Shown here in pieces: positions 35,021 to 43,872 of a stretch of 64,000 nt of DNA; the first letter of the stretch is position 1, and the number at the start of each line of letters is the position of its first letter. The notes below the pieces were generated by a model. The model did no database searches. It had not been told where the DNA came from and saw nothing but the letters and a program-made list of their open reading frames with translations. Source of the stretch: Desulfosarcina ovata subsp. ovata (lineage in GTDB: Bacteria > Desulfobacterota > Desulfobacteria > Desulfobacterales > Desulfosarcinaceae); assembly GCF_009689005.1 (NCBI RefSeq), contig NZ_AP021879.1, positions 2,790,001 through 2,854,000 of the forward strand. The letters run 5' to 3'. Position numbers and translations under genes: made by a program.

Positions 35021-36451
35021 CTGATTATATCGGATTTTGGGGAGGTCTCCGGTACCCACCCAAAGAAGCCGAAACGTACAAGTTTTGCAACCAGTTGTTG
35101 TGATATCTGAATTGGTTTAGCTGTTCCGCCGGACTTTTAAATCCATTGTGCAACTTAACCGTTCGAGGATTGTATGGTGAAAAATTATTGATGAGCGTCC
35201 ATCCTCGAATACTCAACTGCGCTGCATCCATCGATCCATGAAAATATTGGGTACTGTACAGGTGGCGATCCATTCTTTGCATCAACCGGTCAACCATGTT
35301 ACTGGTTCGGTGTGCTTTAGGATGATCGTAGGCAACACGATAGGCGGCAATGTTTTTCCGTAACTTCGTTATGGGATCTATGATAACGGATGGCACAGCA
35401 TTCTTTTCGCACCATTCGTACAACCTTCTTATTCTTTGGGAAAACGATGCCTTACTTTCAGCGCGATAACACTCCCATAGCTTTGATGCGGCGTTTTCAA
35501 AAATATCTCGGTATTTCTTTTTGGCACGGTCACGAATTTTGATAAACACATGAAGAAAACAGCAAATGATAACTACTGCCGGGAAGAGGAATTGCCACGC
35601 ATTTCGGGTGGCTTTCCAGCCGTCCATATTCACGGTTTCCGGTGAATATTCCGGCTTTATACACTGGGCCTCTTGTTTGTACACTTGATACGCATCTGTT
35701 AACGCTTGTTCTCCGGCGTCTTTGGCAACGGCTGCACCGAGAATACAGCCATCACCAACTGTCGTGGCCACATACGTTTTTTCACCTAAAATTCGAGTAT
35801 GCTTTTCATCAGCGGCAAGATGTTCGGGAACATCTTGAGGATTTCGGACAGTTGTTCCGACAATGCTGTTTCGCCCGATAGATTGTTCGATTCGATACCA
35901 ATACATGGGATCTTTTCCGAAAACACGACTTATGGCCCAAAATGGTATGTCGAACTTTCTAAAAAACATTGCATCTTCGATTTCGTCAACAAATCCAACG
36001 AGGTATGGCAGTACAAATGAAGGACGAATGGTGTAAGCAACACCGGATATTTTAATTCGACGGATCCATATGGATTGTTTTTTTGAGTAATAAAGATCCT
36101 TCATCCGATATCCATTTTCGATTTCAGCCGGGAATAATTCCGGAAACAGTTCGATCCTTTTGTTTACGGAAGTTCTGAAATCAACCGGGTTGAGTATGTT
36201 GCATTCATAATTGCCTTGAGAAAAGGGCAAACATATGATTCTGTTGTTTCGGTTAGCGGATCTTGTATCTGCTATTCCCATATAGTTAGAGACCTCCTTT
36301 GGCGGGATGTGTCTCTAACTATATAAAATTATTAGTAAAAAGTCTAGACTCAAATCTTCAATAATATCAACATGTTGTGTTTTTGTCGGGGGATAGGCCA
36401 CTGTATGTTCGGCTTATTGGAATCAAACTCCCCAAAATCCGTTATAATCAG
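35021..36451 (-). mobile_element. 1431-bp insertion sequence, copy 2, within cas7
   Basis: Same ends and length as the copy at 16759-18189, in opposite orientation. It is flanked by an 8-bp duplication AATAAATG (35013-35020, 36452-36459). The hairpin around the transposase ribosome site is also present (36280-36324). Confidence 0.93.
35025..36281 (-). CDS. Transposase of the 1431-bp IS, copy 2
   Basis: The 418-residue protein is identical to that at 16929-18185; see there for motifs. Read in the same direction as the cas operon, so cas transcription would run into it, which the ribosome-site hairpin would be expected to silence. Confidence 0.85.
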   Translation of the reverse strand: MGIADTRSANRNNRIICLPFSQGNYECNILNPVDFRTSVNKRIELFPELFPAEIENGYRMKDLYYSKKQSIWIRRIKISGVAYTIRPSFVLPYLVGFVDEIEDAMFFRKFDIPFWAISRVFGKDPMYWYRIEQSIGRNSIVGTTVRNPQDVPEHLAADEKHTRILGEKTYVATTVGDGCILGAAVAKDAGEQALTDAYQVYKQEAQCIKPEYSPETVNMDGWKATRNAWQFLFPAVVIICCFLHVFIKIRDRAKKKYRDIFENAASKLWECYRAESKASFSQRIRRLYEWCEKNAVPSVIIDPITKLRKNIAAYRVAYDHPKAHRTSNMVDRLMQRMDRHLYSTQYFHGSMDAAQLSIRGWTLINNFSPYNPRTVKLHNGFKSPAEQLNQFRYHNNWLQNLYVSASLGGYRRPPQNPI

Positions 36452-37351
36452 AATAAATGATACAGACTCAATATGATCTTTTACCTTGTCTATGCTGTCA
36501 GTCAATTCTGTTATGTCAATTGAATAGTTTTCGGGGGTGCGTATTTTTGCATGGACCATATCGGATTGCAGCCGGATTCGGTTATCCAATTCACCAATGA
36601 AAAAATCAGGTTCCTTGTACCGGATAGAAAGTAGCAGTCGTGGCATCTGCCCGAATTTGGATCGCGAAATCAATCCTTTGGTCCCCATCCACATGGCCTT
36701 TTTTAGATCAAGGATGTCCGATTCAGTGAGGCTGGTATGTTTTCCGGCATTTTCATTGACGATGCCGTAGAATCCGATCAGCGAATAGGAAAGAACATAC
36801 TCCTCCCGGAATGTTTTTCGGGTCGCACCTTGTTTAGAAGCAAACGCTCCGGTGCCTTTCAGGAATTGAAGATTGACAGCATGCAGGGATTTCCCCATAC
36901 GAAACTGTACAGGGCCAGTGTAAGTCAATGAGCTTGTAACTTTTTCCGATTTTTTTCCTTTTTTAACCGTTAAATCCAGTGGGATGGTCGCTCCGAACAA
37001 CCTCACGTCAATGCAGGAATCCAGGATTTTTGAAGCGATTGCTTTCTTTTGCTGTTCCGCAGACATTCCGGCCAATTCGTCTGCATCATCCGGCAGATAA
37101 TCGGAAGCCCTGAGTTTGGCATCCTGGATGTGGCCATCCTCGTCGTAAATTTTTTCGCGCACGAAAATGTCCTGCCCGTTTTTCAATAAGTAATCGCGGA
37201 CAGTGCGTTTCAAACGAACATCGGTGACGATGTTTTTACCCGTTTCTTCATCGATCCTTGGTCTGTTCTCGTCGTTGGGATCACCGTTGGGATTTGCATT
37301 TTCAAGATCGTAGAGGAACAGCAATTCGGTTCGTTTTGTCACATCAGCCAT
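36350..37351 (-). CDS. cas7: Cas7 (Csh2-type), C-terminus replaced by IS-encoded residues
   Basis: This is the backbone subunit of type I-B Cascade. The protein begins TKRTELLFLYDLENANPNGDPNDENRPRID, a Cas7/Csh2 hallmark, and includes VTDVRLKRTVRDYL and VRLFGATIPL. Native sequence ends at HIESVSFI (36460). The IS then adds about 36 foreign residues (LIITDFGEFDSNKPNIQWPI...) before a stop at 36350, while the native last 33 codons sit at 34917-35020. About 90% of Cas7 is intact, so function may be partly kept. It starts 3 bp after cas8b. Confidence 0.9.
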   Translation of the reverse strand: MADVTKRTELLFLYDLENANPNGDPNDENRPRIDEETGKNIVTDVRLKRTVRDYLLKNGQDIFVREKIYDEDGHIQDAKLRASDYLPDDADELAGMSAEQQKKAIASKILDSCIDVRLFGATIPLDLTVKKGKKSEKVTSSLTYTGPVQFRMGKSLHAVNLQFLKGTGAFASKQGATRKTFREEYVLSYSLIGFYGIVNENAGKHTSLTESDILDLKKAMWMGTKGLISRSKFGQMPRLLLSIRYKEPDFFIGELDNRIRLQSDMVHAKIRTPENYSIDITELTDSIDKVKDHIESVSFILIITDFGEFDSNKPNIQWPIPRQKHNMLILLKI

Positions 37352-37354
37352 GGC

Positions 37355-39205
37355 CTAATCCTCCTCATCTTCTTTTTTGACTTTAAAATAGTCGGAAAGA
37401 TTCATTCCTAATACAAAGATATAATTCATTTCATCGATAGTCAGGCTCCATTTTTGATCGTCACCGGCGGATAGGAACTCTTGTGAAATCATTATACGTA
37501 GATTTTTGTAACCAAAGTGTTTGTACTGCGCCAATTTGTCCTCGATTTTGGGAAGCAAGCCCTGAATATCCGCACTATCCATCTTTAATCCTTTTAGTTG
37601 GCTTCTAAACGGAGTTGATTCCCTTGTGGCCTGCTGAATGTTGAGAAGTAACTTCGTCAATACACCGGTCAGGAAAATGGCTTTCTTTGCGTGAGTTCCA
37701 AAAAAATCCTCAAATTGAATAAAAAACTCAACCACTTTGCCTTCATAATCATCTTCTTTTCTGATTTCAAAAGAATTATAAAACTCTGTTGCCATTTTGC
37801 TTGCTCCTTCAAAGTCATTTAATAGTCCAAGCTCATAAAAGTAACTTATCATCATGAAACCGCTGAGAACCTGAAACCATTCGTTTTCAGCGTTGGCAAA
37901 ACGATTCCGGACGGCAATCATGATTTGGCTGATTAGAAAGTCCCATTGGATCGGCATACCTGCGAAAACCTTGTGAACAATTTGCAGGAAATCCTTGTCG
38001 TGGTTGCCGCGGGCTTTATCTCTCGGAAAAAACAACCTAAGCACACCGAAGCTGAAACGAAAGATTCGCTTTCCATCTTTTTGGGGGAGCTTGAAAATAA
38101 ATATTTCATCAATAAGTGATTTCGCATCATATAGACGTTTGATTCTGGAGGGGAGTACCTCTTCGATGTTTTCAACGATTCGGAATACGCCTTTTTGGGG
38201 TTTGTCGTAAAACAGCAAAGTAAACTGCGCATGATTTTGATTGTCCCTTAGAAGCCAAATAACATCTTCCTCCGGATTCAGAACTGTGTGTCTTGCCTCG
38301 TCAGACACCGCCAGCTTCTGGTTGTATTCCTTAATCGTGTCTATGATTTCTGATCTGCCGATATTATGGATAAGCCTTGGAATGAGATAATAGCGACAAC
38401 CATAAAATCTAAAATCAAAATAGTTTTCCTTCTCTTTTATTCCCGTTTCGATGTCGAGCGCACACTCCAGGCAAACCGGATAATTTTTCCAACTCTGATC
38501 CTGGAGAAATCCCCCGGCAACCATTCCCGGTTTATCCACCGTATAAAAACCCAATGATGTGAAATATCCGAAGACCTCTTTTTTAAAATCATTGCATATG
38601 GAGCAAACTTTATCAGTGGAATAGGAATACTTTTTAAATGTTTTTGAAAACTTGTAAGATGCTTTACTCTCCTGAATGATAAACGCAGCGATGGATGGGA
38701 TATCGCCGATATATTTTTTGTTTTCGTTTTCGATCAATTGGAGTGAGAGAACAACGCCTTTGGCTTCGGTCAGTTTGTGCTGATCTTCCAAATCGCCTAT
38801 TATGCGTTCTTCATTCTGAATCAATGCTGAATGAATTTTATCCAAGTACTCCTTTTCCGGAGGTTCAAGGAATTCTGCATCTTTATTGGAGACAAACCAC
38901 GCCATGACTTTTTGCTTAAATGTACCGGATATGCTTTTGGCAACTTTTGCAGTGGGTGTCTTGTCAGTTCCCCTGGAAGTTCCACGTTTGTAGACCAGAT
39001 TATCTTTTAAATGGGAACCGTTCTCATGGACATCGATCTTTTTGTAGCCCCACTCCTTAGTGTCATCGGCTCTTTCCAGGACAATGAAAAAGACAATGTC
39101 ATACTTACCCCCATCATAGGAATCTTCCAACCAGATATCGAAATCCGTCATCTGAGGATCTTGTTCCTTGGCATACCGACCAAGTTCGGCGATGGCGTTG
39201 ATCAT
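37355..39205 (-). CDS. cas8b: Cas8b large subunit (Csh1/TM1802 type)
   Basis: This 616-residue protein sits between cas6 and cas7, the position of the type I-B large subunit. It has a four-Cys zinc site (VCSICNDFKKEV with CLECALDI about 55 residues later) typical of Csh1/Cas8b, and a helical C-terminal half. In Cascade Cas8b recognises the PAM and recruits Cas3. The start ATG at 39205 overlaps the cas6 stop by 4 bp. Identification rests on the zinc fingers and operon position. Confidence 0.85.
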   Translation of the reverse strand: MINAIAELGRYAKEQDPQMTDFDIWLEDSYDGGKYDIVFFIVLERADDTKEWGYKKIDVHENGSHLKDNLVYKRGTSRGTDKTPTAKVAKSISGTFKQKVMAWFVSNKDAEFLEPPEKEYLDKIHSALIQNEERIIGDLEDQHKLTEAKGVVLSLQLIENENKKYIGDIPSIAAFIIQESKASYKFSKTFKKYSYSTDKVCSICNDFKKEVFGYFTSLGFYTVDKPGMVAGGFLQDQSWKNYPVCLECALDIETGIKEKENYFDFRFYGCRYYLIPRLIHNIGRSEIIDTIKEYNQKLAVSDEARHTVLNPEEDVIWLLRDNQNHAQFTLLFYDKPQKGVFRIVENIEEVLPSRIKRLYDAKSLIDEIFIFKLPQKDGKRIFRFSFGVLRLFFPRDKARGNHDKDFLQIVHKVFAGMPIQWDFLISQIMIAVRNRFANAENEWFQVLSGFMMISYFYELGLLNDFEGASKMATEFYNSFEIRKEDDYEGKVVEFFIQFEDFFGTHAKKAIFLTGVLTKLLLNIQQATRESTPFRSQLKGLKMDSADIQGLLPKIEDKLAQYKHFGYKNLRIMISQEFLSAGDDQKWSLTIDEMNYIFVLGMNLSDYFKVKKEDEED

Positions 39206-39867
39206 AGCATTCTCCTTACGGTCCCAAATCCCCTCGAAACTGATTTCCCCAACCCAAGGTAATCGGGGATCATAAAATTGGTTTTAAAAATCCCCTTAAA
39301 GGCCGTCATTTGTTTTCCTTTGAGATTTACCTGTTGAGGTTTCAGCTTCAGATCCACGGTTATTTTCTGCTCTTTTTCAAGATAAACATCCAGGTACTTG
39401 GACATGGAGAGCATGTTGCCGACCAGTATCCGTCTAAGCAGGTTGTTGCGCTCCGATTCCGTTTTATATGATTTGTAGGATGCGAAATTTTTCTGATTCA
39501 GCCCGATCCAGGGCGATACGAATTCGTACATAAACGTCTCATTGGAAAATCCGAATTCGACATCGTCCACCTTCAGGTTCTTCTCATAAACGGGAATATC
39601 GCATCCGTTGATGCGGATATGGTCCAGTTGCATGAAGATCTCGCCAAACACCTTAATTGCGCGTTCAGTTATGGAAATGATGGCCGGAACATTATCGATC
39701 AGTTTAAACTGAATCAACGGATAACGGTAAATGACCTTGTCGGTAGTGAGGTCATGGTTGTGGATCAGGTCATGGTTTTTAAAGGCGTTGCCGACATAGC
39801 CGCGCAATTTGTGGATCTGAGACGGCCTCAAGCGGACATTGCTGAAATAGAGCGTGGCGATTTTCAT
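39202..39867 (-). CDS. cas6: Cas6 pre-crRNA endonuclease
   Basis: This 221-residue RAMP protein ends with the Cas6 glycine-rich loop (GLGKSVSRGFGTVRRML) and begins with a ferredoxin-like strand (MKIATLYFSNVRL). A histidine-rich segment (FKNHDLIHNHDLTT) is near the N-terminal region where the general base usually lies. It would cleave within the repeat, leaving the 8-nt ATTGAAAC handle. It is the first gene of the effector operon, so the promoter should lie in 39868-40250. Confidence 0.88.
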   Translation of the reverse strand: MKIATLYFSNVRLRPSQIHKLRGYVGNAFKNHDLIHNHDLTTDKVIYRYPLIQFKLIDNVPAIISITERAIKVFGEIFMQLDHIRINGCDIPVYEKNLKVDDVEFGFSNETFMYEFVSPWIGLNQKNFASYKSYKTESERNNLLRRILVGNMLSMSKYLDVYLEKEQKITVDLKLKPQQVNLKGKQMTAFKGIFKTNFMIPDYLGLGKSVSRGFGTVRRML

Positions 39868-40259
39868 TTTCGTCCAATCTGAATTTCACAATTCAATGGA
39901 TGCCCCCGGATCGGGTCCGGGGCAGGCTTATCAAGTCCGGCATGACGAGTCAGGCACTTTTTACGGGCTCATTAACTAAACCGGCAGCTACTTTAAAAGT
40001 ATGGTGCATCCGTCTCTATGCCCACTCTTATTTGGTGTCGATTCTTTTTCATGGCTGATCACAGAACCCTTTCACCTGTAGAGAAAGACTCGCCACACAA
40101 TTGGTGTCATCGTAAAAAAAATGGAACGGTAGGTACTATCTAATTTTGGTCGTGGCTGGAACTGTTAAATAAATTGTTGCTGTCTGTTGTCGGGTATCTC
40201 TACGCTCAACCCGATCTACCATATCTGCAACAATTTATTGAGATGTTTCGATTATTTTC
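39868..40259. other. Gene-free region upstream of cas6
   Basis: It should contain the effector-operon promoter, though I could not assign one. It includes a GC-rich hairpin repeat (CCCCGGA/TCCGGGG, about 39902-39950, followed by GTCCGGCATGACGAG) of a kind widespread between genes, and ends at the IS4-type insertion. Confidence 0.6.
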
Positions 40260-41666
40260 CAATACTGTTCGGCACAGTCATTGATAAGAGTATTGAGCAA
40301 TAACTTTGGCGATATTCACATCAAATATTTCTAACAAATTATTTTTTACTGCTAATAACCAGTGAAGACCAATTTTATAAAACTGTTTTAATTTTTCTCC
40401 AAGAAGAGTTACTAACCCGCAAACATATGGTCTTTTTGCATTTGAATTGGAGCATGAAGATGAAGTTAGCAAGGTTTCGTTCTTATTATTTTCTTCAGAT
40501 TCATGCTCATCTTTTTCATTTTCTCTGCTTATTATTTCCGTATCTTGTTTGAATGATAATAACAATAGATAAGCAATCATATACAAGTAGAATTGTATCT
40601 GTACGCCATGAGGAGATTGGCTCATTAAGTGAATTCCCTTGAAGGTTCTTTTTATGAAGCGAAAAAAAAGTTCCACTTGCCACCTGTAAGCGTAAAGCAT
40701 TATAATTTCGTAAGTTGTCAAATCATTTCTGTTTGTGATCAAAATGTAGTTTTCGCCCATAGCCGTAAAGCTAACAATACGATAACTTGCTTTGTTTTCA
40801 TCGCTATTGAATATTATATTTGAATCTGTGATGTCACTGAAAAATTTCAAGAATGTATCCGGTACGGTGGCAGTGAGACACTCTTTTACAGTGTACGTCA
40901 TATTCGACTTTCCGCGAATAATAAAAAATGCATTGCTGTCGGATATCTGCTTGAACAGATTGAAAGCGATATAGCCTCGATCACAGACATATGTAATGCC
41001 TTCGCGAAGAATTTGCTTAACAAATTCTTTTTCGGAAAAGTTACCTTCCGTACTGATAAATTCGGTTGGAATCATTCGGTTGAGTTCAAAAGATAAATGC
41101 ATTTTGATCGCATTAGCGGTTTTCTTGTAACAAGCCCATGCCATATTGGAAATGGCCGGAAAAAGCGAACCATCTACAATTAGCATTTTTCCAAGATGAC
41201 TGATTTCCGGAATTTTATGCAAATCCAATTCTTTTACCAACTGATGGAATATATCTTTAAATATTTCTGGGGGATAACGATTAAACGCTTCATTATACAT
41301 AGACTTCGATGCGACGACCAATCCTAATGCCTTAGCAGTTGGTGATGTTTTGATCTCAGTGACGATTTGTCCAACGCTTTTAATTCTGGTTATTATTCCA
41401 AAAAGCAAATTTGTGGTGAACGATGATAATGAAAGCTTGTAAGTGTCCAAATCATTATGGAGACTATTTTGAGTAACCTCAATCAATGGTAGCACCGGTG
41501 ATAGAATTGTTTGAAAAACATTTTTGTCGATGTGTTCGCTCATGGAGACCTCCTGGTTAATTAATTGTACCCACCATGATTAAAACACAAAGCGATCTTT
41601 TTGTCCAGCGCTATTTTTTATTTTAATAACAAGATGTTACGGCAATATGTATGCCGAACGGTATTG
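40260..41666 (-). mobile_element. IS4-family element between cas6 and hicA
   Basis: The ends CAATACTGTTCGGCA (left) and, as its complement, CAATACCGTTCGGCA (right) are imperfect inverted repeats. The 9-bp duplication ATTATTTTC (40251-40259, 41667-41675) flanks it. One transposase gene is inside. Confidence 0.93.
40278..41543 (-). CDS. IS4-family DDE transposase (second type)
   Basis: This 421-residue protein shows the IS4 DDE signature: MLIVDGSLFPAI (first Asp), ITYVCDRGYIAFNLF (second Asp), and YAYRWQVELFFRFIKRTF (Glu region). It differs from the transposase in cas5. A low-complexity acidic/Asn-rich stretch (ENEKDEHESEENNKNE) lies near the C-terminus. An AGGAGGTCTCC site precedes the ATG at 41543. 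Confidence 0.9.
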   Translation of the reverse strand: MSEHIDKNVFQTILSPVLPLIEVTQNSLHNDLDTYKLSLSSFTTNLLFGIITRIKSVGQIVTEIKTSPTAKALGLVVASKSMYNEAFNRYPPEIFKDIFHQLVKELDLHKIPEISHLGKMLIVDGSLFPAISNMAWACYKKTANAIKMHLSFELNRMIPTEFISTEGNFSEKEFVKQILREGITYVCDRGYIAFNLFKQISDSNAFFIIRGKSNMTYTVKECLTATVPDTFLKFFSDITDSNIIFNSDENKASYRIVSFTAMGENYILITNRNDLTTYEIIMLYAYRWQVELFFRFIKRTFKGIHLMSQSPHGVQIQFYLYMIAYLLLLSFKQDTEIISRENEKDEHESEENNKNETLLTSSSCSNSNAKRPYVCGLVTLLGEKLKQFYKIGLHWLLAVKNNLLEIFDVNIAKVIAQYSYQ

Positions 41667-41795
41667 ATTATTTTCGTTAACAATCCATTTTTATATTGAA
41701 TTTGTCAACTGCAGAGTTGCGTTTGAAAAGATACAAAGGTGTATGAAAGGCATTTATTTCTTGAAACGGTACTGATATATGGTACTATCTTTATT

Positions 41796-42122
41796 GTGAA
41801 ACGCAAACATCAAAAGATCTTGGACGCCATATTTATAAGACCGGTGGGAGGTAATATTAAATGGCGTGATATTGAAGCCTTGTTCGTTGAATTGGGTGCC
41901 GAATTAAGCGAACGTGAAGGTTCACGAATCGGTGTTCGCCTGTTTGGTGAAAGGAGGGTGTTTCACCGACGAAATTACCGCCCGATGACCGTCGGCATCG
42001 TCCGCGTTCGCCTGTTTGGTGAAAGGAGGGTGTTTCACCGACCGCATCCTTCGCCGAATACGGACAAAGGGGCTGTCGCCAGCATTCGAAAATGGTTGGC
42101 GGACAACGGAGTAACACCATGA
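41796..42122 (+). CDS. hicA: HicA mRNA-interferase toxin carrying a 24-residue internal insertion
   Basis: HicA-type proteins are small dsRBD-fold RNases. The start is placed at GTG 41796 (VKRKHQKILDAIF). Family blocks are visible: IKWRDIEALFVELGAEL, EGSRIGVRLFGERRVFHRPH (expected once) and TDKGAVASIRKWLADNGV. In this copy RLFGERRVFHR occurs twice, with RNYRPMTVGIVRV between, because of an in-frame 72-bp insertion (see 41934-42042). The usual catalytic His is thus duplicated and the fold is probably disturbed, so activity is doubtful. It overlaps hicB by 4 bp. Confidence 0.85.
   Translation: MKRKHQKILDAIFIRPVGGNIKWRDIEALFVELGAELSEREGSRIGVRLFGERRVFHRRNYRPMTVGIVRVRLFGERRVFHRPHPSPNTDKGAVASIRKWLADNGVTP
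41934..42042. repeat. 37-bp direct duplication around a 35-bp spacer inside hicA: candidate off-target CRISPR integration
   Basis: Bases 41934-41970 and 42006-42042 are identical (37 bp: begins GTTCGCCTGTTTGG, ends GTTTCACCGAC); flanking bases differ, so 37 is exact. The 35 bp between (41971-42005) resemble neither flank. The native array 12 kb away uses 37-bp repeats and mostly 35-36-bp spacers. The duplicated unit shares 17 of 37 positions with the native repeat in an ungapped hand alignment, including GTT at the start, a GTTTC block near the end and the final AC. HicA relatives carry the segment once, so the extra unit is new. Confidence 0.75.
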
Positions 42123-42457
42123 TGAACATTATGGAAATCAATGGCTATCAGGCGGTCATCAAATATGACCCGGAAATTGAAATGTTTCGTGGAGAATTCA
42201 TCGGTCTTAACGGCGGAGCCGATTTTTATGCCGGCGATATTGATGGGCTTCGCAGAGAGGGAGAAACGTCACTAAAGGTATTCCTGGACATGTGCAAGGA
42301 AGACGGGGTGGATCCGCGCAAGGCGTTTTCCGGTAAATTCAACTTGCGTGTATCTCCACAGTTGCACGCTCGTATCGTTACCCGCGCCGCCGCAGAGGGG
42401 AAAAGCCTGAATCAGTGGGTAGCGGACCTGCTCGATGAGTCCATCAGCGCCGATTAA
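42119..42457 (+). CDS. hicB: HicB antitoxin
   Basis: This 112-residue protein has an N-terminal HicB-like domain (MEINGYQAVIKYDPEIEMFRGEF...GLNGGADFYAG) and a C-terminal ribbon-helix-helix (FNLRVSPQLHARIVTRAAAEGKSLNQWVADLL) for operator binding. It is coupled to hicA by an ATGA overlap. Its stop overlaps the 3' end of the convergent cas2 gene by 4 bp. It appears intact and would neutralise HicA and autoregulate the pair. Confidence 0.92.
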   Translation: MMNIMEINGYQAVIKYDPEIEMFRGEFIGLNGGADFYAGDIDGLRREGETSLKVFLDMCKEDGVDPRKAFSGKFNLRVSPQLHARIVTRAAAEGKSLNQWVADLLDESISAD

Positions 42458-42753
42458 AAAAACTTCGCCAAAATTTCATCATTGACCAGTTTGCGGTCAA
42501 ACCCCTGGCCCAGCACATTGATACGCCGGAAATCCTCCTGGCAGAAGGGGAACAGGTAGACGCTGTCGGTGTCTTCGTCGATCATGTCGCGGCATATCTC
42601 ACCCAGCTCATCGAAACGGTTATTTTCCAGGCGGCCCAGGAAAACGCTTTTTTGGACCCGTTGCAGGCCGAACTTTTTGCATTGCTTGGCCACCCGGTTG
42701 CGTACGCCGTCTTCGACAATATCGTAAACGATCCAGACCAGGACGGAAGACAT
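42454..42753 (-). CDS. cas2: Cas2
   Basis: This protein of about 99 residues begins MSSVLVWIVYDIVEDGVRNR, the Cas2 ferredoxin-like first strand with the conserved Asp, and has GLQRVQKSVFLGRL and DSVYLFPFCQEDF. The ATG at 42753 has an AAGGAG site 8 bp upstream and sits 3 bp after cas1. Cas2 is the structural core of the Cas1-Cas2 integrase. Apparently intact. The pair is GC-rich, unlike the AT-rich effector genes. Confidence 0.93.
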   Translation of the reverse strand: MSSVLVWIVYDIVEDGVRNRVAKQCKKFGLQRVQKSVFLGRLENNRFDELGEICRDMIDEDTDSVYLFPFCQEDFRRINVLGQGFDRKLVNDEILAKFF

Positions 42754-42755
42754 GA

Positions 42756-43772
42756 TCAAAACTCCTTGATTTCCAGCCACTCGGGCCGTTTTTCATCCTC
42801 GTCGGCCAGCAGGATGTTGGCCAACCGGTGGGCTTCGTGCTGGATGATGTGTTTGCGTTTGACGTTTTTACGCCGGTAGCGGACAGATTCTTCGAGGTGG
42901 GTATTCATGGATTCAACGACAATCGGTTTTCCCTGGGTGTTGAGCGATACGGCGTTTTCCGAGACGTCAAAATAATCGTCCTTGATTTTGCGTCCCGTGA
43001 ACAGGTAGACGGCGGACTGTTCGGCGAAAATGCGGAAAGGCTCGATCAGGTCGAAGACAAGGGACTTCTTGTTGTAATTGTCCGTATGCAGAAACCCCAC
43101 ATAAGGATCGAGACCGGCCAGGATACAGGCCTTTTCAACCCGGCTGTAAAGGATGCCGTAGCAGTAATTGAGGACCGCGTTGAAGGGGTCTTTGGCCGGC
43201 TGGCGGGAGCGTCCGGAAAACCGGTATTTCTCTGGAAACAGTTGGGAGAGGCACTGGAAATAGGCCCGGCCGGCAGTGCCTTCATAGCCCATCAGCCGGT
43301 TACGGATATTTTCATCCCTAGCCTCCAGATCTTTTAGCTCCTCGATCGACTGGTTAATCGTCGCGAGGGGTTTCTCGAATTGAGCCTCCTTTCCGGGGCG
43401 CGCATACATCAATTTCTTAAGATATTGAAACTGGTTATCAAGCTTCTGGCTGATCATATCCGAGACCAGGGCAAGCCCCTTTTCCCCATTAACCTCAGCG
43501 GTGAGTTGCCTGCGCCGAATCATCGCCGTACTGCCGGTTTTGGCAAACCATACCCGGCCCACCGGATCGCCGTATCCATCCAAAAAGACAATGTCGATGT
43601 TATGTTCCAGGGACAGGGCCACCGCCTGGGTGGAAAGCATGGCCTTGTTGGTGATGACGATGGATTCAACCTTCAGGGGCGAGACGTCGAACCGTTTGTC
43701 CTGGTTTTTTAAGCGAAAAATGCCGTCTTTTTGGGTAATCAGGGTGCCAGGGGTGTTGATGACCAGTTGCAT
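42756..43772 (-). CDS. cas1: Cas1 spacer integrase
   Basis: This 338-residue protein keeps the catalytic set: Glu in MGYEGTAGRAYF, His in VGFLHTDNYNKKSL, and an acidic residue in VFDLIEPFR. The N-terminal beta-sandwich is visible (QLVINTPGTLITQKDGIFRL). Cas1 catalyses insertion of prespacers at the leader-repeat junction with duplication of the repeat. It is not linked to the effector operon. Instead it follows, by 100 bp, a large GC-rich housekeeping cluster whose composition it shares, so it may be of different origin from the effector genes or co-transcribed with the cluster. It looks intact. Confidence 0.95.
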   Translation of the reverse strand: MQLVINTPGTLITQKDGIFRLKNQDKRFDVSPLKVESIVITNKAMLSTQAVALSLEHNIDIVFLDGYGDPVGRVWFAKTGSTAMIRRRQLTAEVNGEKGLALVSDMISQKLDNQFQYLKKLMYARPGKEAQFEKPLATINQSIEELKDLEARDENIRNRLMGYEGTAGRAYFQCLSQLFPEKYRFSGRSRQPAKDPFNAVLNYCYGILYSRVEKACILAGLDPYVGFLHTDNYNKKSLVFDLIEPFRIFAEQSAVYLFTGRKIKDDYFDVSENAVSLNTQGKPIVVESMNTHLEESVRYRRKNVKRKHIIQHEAHRLANILLADEDEKRPEWLEIKEF

Positions 43773-43872
43773 AATGATTGTTTCCTCTTCTCATGAAGGT
43801 TGGAACTCCAGAAAGCGGAACAAACTGGCAACATTCAACGGTTGCTGTGGATAGGCGTTGAATGACAGAATC

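Noticed and set aside
41934..42042. Explaining the hicA duplication as a simple tandem duplication or an IS footprint
   Set aside because: The middle 35 bp match neither flank, and the duplicated 37 bp is too long for an IS target duplication.
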